Assembly: GCF_947507565.1 (NCBI RefSeq)
Contig: NC_089175.1
Coordinates: forward strand, 2,531,733 to 2,595,732
Length of the DNA: 64,000 nucleotides
Reading direction: 5' to 3'
Source: Oscarella lobularis
Taxonomy: Eukaryota > Porifera > Homoscleromorpha > Homosclerophorida > Oscarellidae
Shown here piece by piece: positions 21,336 through 30,443 of the stretch. The notes beneath the pieces are model-generated. The model was not told the origin of the DNA. It ran no database searches and saw only the letters and a program-made list of their open reading frames with translations. Each line of letters starts with the position of its first letter. The first letter of the stretch is position 1. The translations under genes and the position numbers were made by a program.

Positions 21336-24300
21336 ATGAAACTGTGGAGTGCAATTCTGTTCCTCTGCATTGGCGACGCCGTACGCTCAGCTGTACTAAC
21401 TCCATCAAAGTTAGCTCCTGGTCCTGTTAGTCTCGTTCGCCCTCCCGGCCCAGTCGGCTCCGTCAATCCTGTCAGTCCTGTCAGTCCTGTCAGTCCAAGC
21501 GGTGGCGGCGGATCCGGAATCTCCAGCACCGTTGTAGACAACGCCAAGAAATTGAACGCCAACTTTTTCTCGCTTTTCGCCGCGCCCAAACTAAACCCGG
21601 GACCGGCAGGTTCTCCAGGAGCGCCAGGCAGGAGTAATTCCGGCGTAACGGACATCGATCTTCTCTTCATTATGGACAATTCCGGTAGCATTCCAGCCGC
21701 CGATTTCGCCAAGCAGAAAACGTTTGTCAGTCTGATGATTGACCACGCTTTGACAGTCGGATGCCAGAACTCAATCAGGGTTGCCATCATCAGCTACGCC
21801 GCTAGCAGAAATTACAATTGAATTCGATTTTAACGATCATTCGACGGGATCGACTCCGCGAGCGAGTCTAAAGTCGGCAGTCAACACGATTTCGTACGTC
21901 GGCGGATGGGCGACGAACACCAAGGGAGCGTTCGACACCGCGCACTCGCTTCTCAACGACGCTAGCAGAGGAGCCCGCTCCGGAGCAAATAAAGTCGTTT
22001 TCGTTTTGACTGATGGACAGTCGAATCAAGGCGGAAATCCGCAGGCGGCAGCGAACGTGCTCAAAACGACCGACGGTGCGGTCGTGTTTGCAATGGGAGT
22101 AGCGAATTTTCAAGGAGCGTCTAGCCAGCAAGAGCTGATAAATATTGCCACGAGCACGAACCACGTTTTCGTCGTCGACGACTTTGACGACATGGACGAC
22201 ATCGTCGCTCAATTCGGAGCGAGTAAGAATAAAGTAGAGGCATTTTTTGATGAGGTCATGGGGGGTTTCTTGTTCTTGTAGGAGCCAGATGCAATTTGAT
22301 TGAAATGGCCCAGAACCGACCAGAAGATTGGAACTCCATCATCGAAGGATTCAAAACTCTGAAACGGAACGGTGTCATAAACAATTTGGCCGCTCTCCAC
22401 GGTCAAAGCTTTAGCGTCTTCGGCTCTTCGCAAAGGTACAAATTCAAGCTTGAACCGCAGTGGTTCCAACTTAATTTTCCTTTGCAGTGGAGCCGGTTTT
22501 CTTCCGTGGCATCGCGCTTTTCTCTCCATGATCGAACGCGCTCTGCAAATCGCTCGCAACGACGACGCCCTTCGTCTTCCCTATTGGAACTGGGCCGGTC
22601 AGGACGCCGCCACGTCGGACATTTGGCCGCACTTCGGCGGCGCACAGAACGGCGATCCGTCCAACGGCTTCTGCGTTAACACGGGTCACTTCAAAACATC
22701 CCGCTGGCATCCGGATTGGTCCGAATGTATCATGCGAAACATGATCGTGCCGAAGTTCAGCACAGGGCAAGCCTCGCAGACGGCTCTAGACGCAGATCGA
22801 AATCTCACGCCGTACGAAACGTTTCGGCAGCAGACAGAAGGCGGCGGCAATCGTCACAACCACTTGCACATTCAATTCGGATTTCAGGGAGATATGTTCA
22901 CAGGAGAATCGCCGCTCGACCCTATATTCTATTTCGTAAGATTTTTCTCCAATGAACCTTTATATTTCTGCAATAATTGTACCTTCTCGTTTGCAGCATC
23001 ATTGCTTCATCGATCGTCTTTGGTACGACTGGCAGGAGCAGCACGGAGACGGACCGAGCAACTATCCGTCGTCCGGCGAAGTATACAATCTCAATACGCC
23101 GATGAATCAGCTCGCCGCTACGTATCCCGGAACGACGACGACTCCTCTGGCGAACGCCAATTGGAATCGTCCAGTCAATCTTCTTAAGGTCGCCGATCTT
23201 GGATACACGTACGAGGACTCGAGTGGATCGATCTTTCAAGGAAGACGACGACGCCAACTCATTCATAACGGGACGGAAACCCCCGTCGTTTCGCCAGGAA
23301 AGATATATGTAGACGAACGTTTGATGTCCGTCGCCTCAATCAAATCGGCCGTTCTGAATCGCCGCCAATTGACGTCGGCTCAAGTTCGGCAACTGAAAAA
23401 AGACGTTCAGTGCAGATTTGAGAACGATCTTCTTACCCCTTCCCAAGTCAGTAAGTGCATTCGTCGCGGAACTATGCAAGGACTTCGTCTCCAAGGTCCG
23501 AATGAATTCGAAGGCCGCGTCGAGGTTCTCATAAACGGTCGTTGGCATTCTGTCTGCGACGACGGATGGGACAACGTCGACGCGACCATCGCCTGTCGTC
23601 AGCTCGGCCATTCCGAAGGAGTAGCCGTCGACTCTCCGAGATGGTCCCACAAACGGACGAATTATTTCGTGACGAACGTCGCGTGTCGAGGACACGAAAA
23701 AATCGTACAAGATTGTCCCTATACGACGCCGACGTACAGCTATTGCCCCAGTTACGCACATGCCCAAGTTCGGTGCAAATCAGGTAGATTCAGACTCGCG
23801 AAAATATTTTTCTTCTCTCATCCATACATCACCTGCAGGTGTACGACTGTCGACGAGCGGCGCCTCGTCCGGCTTTCTCCATGTATACGACAGCTACCGT
23901 AATCATTGGGGAGTCGTCTGCGGTGCCCAGTGGTGGGGAAAGCGTCACCAGACGGCTGCGTGCGAAGCGGCCGGCTACGGTCCTTCAAGCAGTCTTCTCA
24001 AAAGATTATTCGTGCGACGACCTGTGTCGCAAATGACAAATTATCGATGTCTTTTCAGCGCCCGAAGAGGTACCGATTGTTCGAGAGTTGAATGGAAACG
24101 TTCGTCCTGCTCCGATCCGTCGAAAAGGCTCTACTTGTCTTGTCAAAGACGTAAGATATTATTTAGTGCGAGGAAAGCGTTTTTGATCCAAGATACGATG
24201 TCCTCTCTTCTCCCTTAGCGGTTCGTCTCGTCGGAGGATCCACATCCAACGAAGGACGAGTCGAAGTCTTTCATCGCGGCGTATGGGGATCGGTGTGCGG

Positions 24301-24661
24301 TAGCTTGTGGAATAAACAAAATGCCGACGTCGTGTGTCGCGAATTGGGATACAGTCTCGGAGCCCAAAGAGCCTATAGTCAATCGGCTCGCTACTTCGCC
24401 GGACCCGGCGTCGTTTGGCTCGATCGCGTCCAGTGCACGGGAAGCGAGAGCTCTCTCAAAAAGTGCCCTCACGCCGGATACGGAGCGACGTCGTGCAGCT
24501 ACTATCAGTATGCGGCTGTCAACTGTAAAGTTGGCATTTTTGAGCAGTTCGGCAAGCCCGACGTCCAAGCCAAACCAGACATCCAAGCCAAACCTGACGT
24601 CCAAGCCAAACCCTACGTCCAAGCCAAGCCGGGCGTTCAAGCCAAGCCAAGCGACCCGTAG
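21336..24661 (+). pseudogene. VWA-tyrosinase-SRCR protein, copy 1, frameshifted
   Basis: Six exons: 21336-22222, 22282-22435, 22488-22935, 22997-23783, 23839-24150, 24219-24661. It has a signal peptide, a degenerate Pro/Gly linker, VWA with an intact MIDAS (DNSGS), tyrosinase, RRRR (23243-23254), three SRCR domains and a tail of repeated VQAKP units. Two defects set it apart from copies 2 and 3. First, two bases are missing near 21808 (GCTAGCAGAAATTAC against GCTAGCAGTCAGATTAC), shifting the frame inside VWA to a stop at 21819-21821. Second, the copper-A histidine before the second intron is glutamine (CAA, 22431-22433). All later exons stay open with correct phases, so decay is recent, or the frameshift is an assembly error. 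Other copper ligands (ALH, PWHR, HNHLH, FHH) are present. Confidence 0.85.
24555..24655 (+). repeat. 18-bp coding minisatellite in the tail of copy 1
   Basis: Five to six near-identical 18-bp units, each encoding a hexapeptide of the form PDVQAK. They form the end of the predicted protein of copy 1. Copies 2 and 3 lack this repeat and have unrelated short tails. Confidence 0.85.
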
Positions 24662-24839
24662 AGATAATGCTGTAGTTTTAATTGTATTTTCCAATGTCTG
24701 TCTCAAAAAATAGATATCTTCTCTGACTCCAACATTTCTTTGACCCGTCACATCTATGATGAAGCTTTAGCGCGGCTTCGTCTCAGATCCTGTATACTCT
24801 TTCAAATTGATAAGAAGAACATTGGCATTGGTCGCTGAC

Positions 24840-24920
24840 CTCTCTAAGATGCTACGAGAAGTACGCTAGCGATCCGGAGACCTCATGCTTCCAAGGTGAT
24901 TGTCTCAGGGAGCCAGGAGG
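24840..24920 (+). repeat. Short interspersed block shared with a PNPO-like exon/intron
   Basis: The segment with AAGATGCTACGAGAAGTACG and CTTCCAAGGTGATTGTCTCAG is clearly related to 29565-29645 and to 38893-38960, where it covers the end of exon 3 and the following intron of the PNPO-like gene. Roughly four of five bases match by eye over about 70 bp. Confidence 0.7.
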
Positions 24921-25080
24921 CGTTTGATCCCCCTCAAGGGTGTACGAAGCACTCAGATCCCAAAGTATTCCGCCTTCAATTACGGATGAGAAGGTAGCCA
25001 AATTATCCACCTGTGCAAGTCAAAAATCTTCTCACAGGATGCATCAATACACTGTACGATGGATATCTCTGATGACATGT

Positions 25081-25215
25081 CCCGGGACTGTGCAGGAAGG
25101 GGCGCAGAAAGGCGTGTCTGCTGCTAGTAAGATCAGGGGATGCGGCAGAAGCGTCGATAATCCCGCCACTTCTGAGATGACACGTGCTGATGAATATCGG
25201 CGACACAACTTCCGC
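25081..25215 (+). pseudogene. Relic of the 5' end of the SLC49-like transporter gene
   Basis: The string GGGACTGTGCAGGAAGG, then GGCGTGTCT, TGCTGCTAGTAA, GGATGCGGCAG, AGCGTCGA and GAGATG.CACGTGCT, follows the same order as 33927-34035, which spans the upstream region and first coding codons of the SLC49-like gene. The copy has no usable frame. It shows that the tandem unit once extended into that gene. The remaining 24662-26182 intergenic sequence holds the duplicated upstream module and no gene. Confidence 0.7.
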
Positions 25216-25454
25216 CTTTCGTATGGCTGGCGTACAGTAAGAATTAGACGTGGTGCTGCCGTCTAGCCGAAGATCCGGTTGTGGTGAGAGCCCGGGTGTG
25301 ACGCTTGCTTTTGCACAGGAAAAAGAATTGCAGAAAGGTTACTTTGACGATCTAGAAAGTAAAAGAAGACCTTAGCACAGCCACAGCTGAATTTTTAAAC
25401 TATTGATACTGACAGATTTTCGAAAGATTTGAAGCCGGAAGCACCCGCGCGTTC

Positions 25455-25680
25455 GGTGTCTAAAATCTTAAATATGACTAATTTATTAATTCAGATAGAA
25501 AAACGTCTTACTTGGACACAGTTTTCTCGTTGACAACGACGGCCCGGTGCGATGGAAAGCTCACGGTGTGCCTACAGAACGAGAGACGAAGAGTATTATC
25601 CAGAGTTCTAAGGATCTCGCAGCGTAGAGTCACGTACAGCGTTTACGTAAGACGCGAACGCACCAACCAACCATGTCATT
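25455..25680 (+). repeat. Duplicated upstream module, copy 2
   Basis: Same ordered blocks as 20865-21160, with small insertions and deletions, upstream of the second tyrosinase-like gene. Confidence 0.75.
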
Positions 25681-26129
25681 TCTAATAATAGTTGCCGTCG
25701 GCGTGTTTTCCTTCAGAGAGCAGTTCTATTAATATCGTGCCGGTACCTGCTGGGCCACTAACTAAACCTTCATTGCTCGCGGGCCGCCAAGGTCTTTCTT
25801 TCAAAAACGTATCATACGCACTCTCGATTATTCGGATCCTACGTCATTGCTCGCAGGGGTGACATGGAGGATGCAATCTAACCGCTTCTGATCTGCGCCG
25901 CTTCCTCTCTCTCGAACGGGTAAAATGACAATGCGTCCATTGTTTCGAAAGCAGCACGAAACAACGGACTGAGCAAGACAGTTGGAACTAGACGTCGTCA
26001 TCCCACGTGCCCGCCAACATGTCACAAGAGTCGGCATTTCCGGATGGTTTTTCAGAACTTTGAACCCGAAAAAGGCACTTGATCCGTATCGTGGTGATCT
26101 TGTTCTCAAAATAGATGTTGGTTTCTCCG

Positions 26130-26135
26130 TATAAG
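26130..26135 (+). promoter_or_regulatory. TATA-like box of tyrosinase-like copy 2
   Basis: TATAAG within TTTCTCCGTATAAGAGA, about 50 bp before the start codon. The block is shared with copies 1 and 3. Confidence 0.6.
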
Positions 26136-26182
26136 AGACCCGACGCGACGAACGTCGTCAGTTCCACTCCCTTCGATCGACT

Positions 26183-29100
26183 ATGAAACCGTGGACTGCA
26201 ATTCTGTTCCTCTGCATTGGCGACGCCGTACGCTCGGCTGTACTAAGTTCATCAAAGTTGGCTCCTGTTAGTCTCGTCGGCTCTTCCAGCCGAAGCGGCG
26301 GCGGATCAGGAATCTCCAGCACTGTCGCAGACAACGCCAAGAAGTTGAACGCCAACTTCTTCTCGCTTTTCGCCGCGCCCCAACAGCAGGGTCGTCTAGG
26401 AGCGCCAGGTTTCTTCTGGAAAAACGGCAGGAGTAACTCCGGCGTAACGGAAATCGATCTTCTCTTCGTTATGGACAATTCCGGCAGCATTCCAGCCGCC
26501 GATTTCGCAAAGCAAAAAACGTTCGTCAGTCTGATGATTGACCACGCGTTGACAGTCGGATGCCAGAACTCAATCAGGGTTGCCATCATCAGCTACGCCG
26601 CTAGCAGTCAGATTACAATTGAATTCGATTTTAACGATCATTCGACGGGATCAACTCCGCGAGCGAGTCTAAAGTCGGCAGTCAATTCGATTTCGTACGT
26701 CGGCGGATGGGCGACGAACACCAAGGTAGCGCTCGACACCGCGCACTCACTTCTCAATGACGCTAGCAGAGGAGCCCGTTCCGGAGCAAATAAAGTCGTC
26801 TTCGTTTTGACTGACGGACGGTCGAATCAAGGCGGAAATCCGCAGGCGGCAGCGAACGTGTTGAAAACGACCGACGGCGCGATTGTGTTTGCAATGGGAG
26901 TCGCGAATTTTCAAGCGCCGTCCAGCCAGCAAGAGCTGATAGACATTGCCACGAGCACGAACCACGTTTTCGTCGTCGACGACTTCGACGACATGGACGA
27001 CATCGTCGCTCAATTCGGAGCGAGTAAGAAATAAAGTGAAGGCATTTTTGATGAGGTCATGGGGGTGTCTTGTTCTCAGGAGCCAGATGCAATTTGATTG
27101 AAATGGCCGAGAACCGACCAGAAGATTGGGACTCCATCATCGAAGGATTCAAAACGTTGAAACAGGACGGTGTCATAAACAATTTGGCCGCCCTCCACGA
27201 TCAAACCTTTAGCGTCTTCGGCTCTTCGCACAGGTACGACGAGTTCAGTCAGACTTGAATCGCAACGGTTTCAACTAAATTTTCCTTTGCAGTGGAGCCG
27301 GCTTTCTTCCGTGGCATCGCGCTTTTCTCTCCATGATCGAACGTGCCCTGCAAATCGCTCGCAACGACGACGCCCTTCGTCTTCCATACTGGAACTGGGC
27401 CGGTCAGGACGCCGTCACGTCGGACATTTGGCCGCACTTCGGCGGCGCACAGAACGGCGATTCGTCCGACGGCTTCTGCGTTAACACGGGTCACTTCAAA
27501 AAATCCGACTGGCATCCGGATCCTTCCGAATGCATCACGCGAAACATGATCACGCCGAACCCCGGCTCAGGCCAAGCTTCGCAGACGGCTCTAGACGCCG
27601 ACCAAAATCTCACGCCGTACGAAACGTTTCGGCAGCAGACAGAAGGCGGTGGCAATCGTCACAACAACTTGCACATTCAATTCGGATTTCCGGCAGACAT
27701 GGTCTCAGGAGAATCGCCGCTTGATCCCATATTCTATTTCGTAAGATTTTTTCTTGTCAATCTTCCCTCTCCGTAATGATATTCTCTTTTATAGCATCAC
27801 TGCTTCATTGATCGTCTTTGGTACGACTGGCAGGAGCAGCACGGAGATGGTCCGAGCAACTATCCAGCGTTCGGTGAAGTATACAATCTCAATACGCCGA
27901 TGAATCAGCTCGCCGCTACGTATCCCGGAACAACGACTCCTCTTCTGGCGAACGCCAATTGGAATCGTCCAGTAAATCTTCTTAAGGTCGTCGATCTCGG
28001 ATACACCTACGAGGACTCGAGTGGAACGATATTTCAAGGAAGACGCCGACGCCAACTCAATCTTAACGTGAACGTGACGAAAGCCGCGTTTGACGTTTCG
28101 CCAAGGATCGACGCCAGTGGAACGTCCGTCGCGTCGCTCAAATCGGCCGTTCTGAATCGCCGCAAATTGACGTCGGCCCAAGTGCAGCAATTGAAAAAGG
28201 ACGGTCAGTGCAGATTTCAGAACGATCGTCTAACTCCGTCCCAAGTCAGCGAGTGCGTTCGTCGCGGAACGACGCAAGGAGTTCGTCTCGACGGTCCAAA
28301 TAAATTTGAAGGTCGAGTCGAAGTTCTCATAAACGGTCGCTGGTATTCTGTCTGCGACGGCGGATGGGACAACAACGACGCGTCCGTCGTCTGTCGTCAG
28401 CTCGGTCATTCCGAAGGAGTAGCCGTTGACTCTCCGAGATGGTTCTACAAAAGAACCAGTTATTTCGTAACGAACGTTCAGTGTCGAGGATACGAAAGAC
28501 TCGTACAAGATTGTCCTTATACTACGCCAACGTACAGCAACGGCTATTGCCCCGGGTACGGATATGCCCAAGTTCGGTGCAAATCAGGTAAATCAATATT
28601 CAATAATATTTTTTGTCGCTCATATATCACTTGTAGGTGTACGACTGTCGACGAGTGGCGCATCGTTTGGCTATCTTCAGGTATACGACAGCTACCGAAA
28701 ACGTTGGGGAGCCGTTTGCGGTGCCCAGTTATGGGGAAATCGTCAGCGCTCGGCTGCGTGCGAAACGGCTGGCTACGGTCCTTCGTACCCAGGCCGTCTT
28801 CTCAGAGAATCCCGCGTGCGACGACCAGCATCGCAAGCGACAAATTATCGATGTCTTTTCAGCGCCCGAAGAGATACCGATTGTTCGGCGGGAGTTCAAT
28901 GGGGACGCCCGGCCTGCTTCAATCCATCGGATAGACTCTACTTGTCTTGTCAAAAACGTATGATATTAGAAAGGAAAACGTTTTGATTCAAGATACGATG
29001 TCCTCTCTTCTCCCTTAGCGGTTCGTCTCGTCGGAGGACTCAGACGCAATGAAGGACGAGTCGAGGTCTTCCATCGCGGTGTATGGGGATCGGTCTGCGG

Positions 29101-29410
29101 TAGCTTGTGGGATAAACGAGATGCCGACGTCGTGTGTCGCCAATTGGGATACAGTTTCGGAGCTGAAAGAGTCTATAGTCAATCGGCTCGCTACTACGTC
29201 GGAGCCGGCGTCGTCTGGCTCGATCGCGTCCAGTGCACGGGAAGCGAGAGCTCTCTCAAAAATTGCCGTCACGCCGGATACGGAGCGACGTCGTGCAGCT
29301 ACTATCAGTACGCAGCTGTCAAGTGTAAAACAGCTCCGACGAAAAACGTTGTGTCGCCGTTCTTGTGGCAAGCCCCTCTCCGCAAGACCAACGTGTCCAG
29401 CGTCCAGTAG
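26183..29410 (+). CDS. Secreted VWA-tyrosinase-SRCR protein, copy 2, 982 aa
   Basis: Exons 26183-27023, 27080-27233, 27293-27740, 27795-28587, 28637-28957, 29019-29410 sum to 2949 bp with all phases matching. Order: signal peptide (1-18), a short Ser/Gly-rich linker, VWA with MIDAS motif DNSGS and the later LTDGRSNQGG, tyrosinase with six copper histidines (ALH, SSH, PWHR, HNNLH, YFHH), RRRR at 28041-28052, SRCR1 (exon 4), a divergent SRCR2 (exon 5), SRCR3 (exon 6) and a 26-residue tail. Expected to be extracellular. The tyrosinase should oxidise phenols or peptidyl tyrosine, and VWA should bind a protein ligand through a metal ion. Compared with copy 3, the collagen-like linker is nearly lost. 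Substrate and role are unknown. Confidence 0.9.
28041..28052 (+). other. Conserved tetrabasic RRRR site (coding)
   Basis: Codons AGA CGC CGA CGC between tyrosinase and SRCR1 in copy 2. The same FQGRRRRQL context is present at 23243-23254 (copy 1) and 32361-32372 (copy 3). It fits a furin-type proprotein convertase site. Confidence 0.65.
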
Positions 29411-29564
29411 ATGATGACTGGCAATATAAAAGAATGAATGGACAAATTCACATCTGGTCTTTTTTTTCGTTGTCTGTCTGAGAAATATGTAATCTTCTCC
29501 TCTAACATTTCTTCTTCACAGTGATGACAATGTTACGGTGTTGCTTCTTATCAATTTCGTTATT

Positions 29565-29645
29565 GGCCTCTCTAGTAAGATGCTAAGACAAATACGCTAG
29601 TTATCCTGGAGTTCTTGTAAGGCGCCTCCAAGATGATTGTCCGAA
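29565..29645 (+). repeat. Short interspersed block shared with a PNPO-like exon/intron, second copy
   Basis: Related to 24840-24920 and 38893-38960 (AAGATGCTAAGACAAATACG, then CTCCAAGATGATTGTC). It lies in the 3' flank of tyrosinase-like copy 2. The rest of 29411-30443 is intergenic, with the shortened upstream module at 29782-29935. Confidence 0.65.
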
Positions 29646-29781
29646 GCCCTTCTTACCTCGTTGTGCGTAGGGGTGATATGGAGGATACACCGCTTCTGAT
29701 CTGCGCCGCATCTTCCTGCTAAGATTCAGTTCCACACCGCAAACCAATGCGAACAGGTAAAATGACAATGCGTCTACTGTT

Positions 29782-29935
29782 TCGTTGACAACGACGGCCT
29801 AGTGCGATAGAAAGAGCACGACGTGCCTACAGAACGACAGAGACGAAGAGCCTTATCCAGTGTACAAAGGATCTCGCAGCGTAGAGTCACACGTACAGCG
29901 TTTACACGAACGCACCAACTGACCATTTCACTTCC
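29782..29935 (+). repeat. Duplicated upstream module, copy 3 (shortened)
   Basis: Matches the later part of the module at 20865-21160 and 25455-25680 (GTTGACAACGACGGCC, AGGATCTCGCAGCGTAGAGT). It lacks the TCTAAAATCTTAAATA block. Confidence 0.7.
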
Positions 29936-30371
29936 ACTAGTCGCTGTCGGCATGTTTCCGCTGATCTCTTCCGAGCAGTGCCGGTACCTACTGCGCATTA
30001 CTCACGAGCCGCCACGGTCTTTCTTTTAAACACGAATCATCTCTCTCATATACGCACTCTCCCCCATTCGGTTCTCGCCTCATTGCGCGCGTAGGAGGGT
30101 GATGTCATGAGAAAATGTGTCCGGGTAAAATGGAGGATGCAATCTAACGGCTTCGGGTCCGCTTCCTCCCGCAAAGATTCCGGTTCCCCACCACAAACCG
30201 TTACGAGCGGGTAACATGGACAATGCGTTCATTGTTCAAACGCAGCAAGACGGTCGGACGGTTCCAACGTCATCCCACGTGTCCGCCAACATTTCTTGAC
30301 AACTTTAGAACTTGTTCCGTAATCGTCATGATCTAAATTCGATATTCTCAAAATAGATGTTGATTTCTCCG

Positions 30372-30377
30372 TATAAG
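30372..30377 (+). promoter_or_regulatory. TATA-like box of tyrosinase-like copy 3
   Basis: TATAAG within TTTCTCCGTATAAGAGA, about 70 bp before the start codon used here. An upstream in-frame ATG at 30357 overlaps this box and is therefore unlikely to be the start. Confidence 0.6.
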
Positions 30378-30443
30378 AGATCTGACGCCAACGAACGTCG
30401 CCAGTTCATTTCGCAGCAGTCTTCGCATCACTCGACTTCAGCT

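Noticed and set aside
21293-21790. Long minus-strand open frame over exon 1 of copy 1 (also seen over copies 2 and 3)
   Set aside because: It is the mirror of strongly biased plus-strand coding sequence, with no signal peptide or recognisable domain.
30357-30443. Upstream in-frame ATG for copy 3
   Set aside because: It overlaps the TATA-like box and would hide the signal peptide. The ATG at 30444 matches copies 1 and 2.
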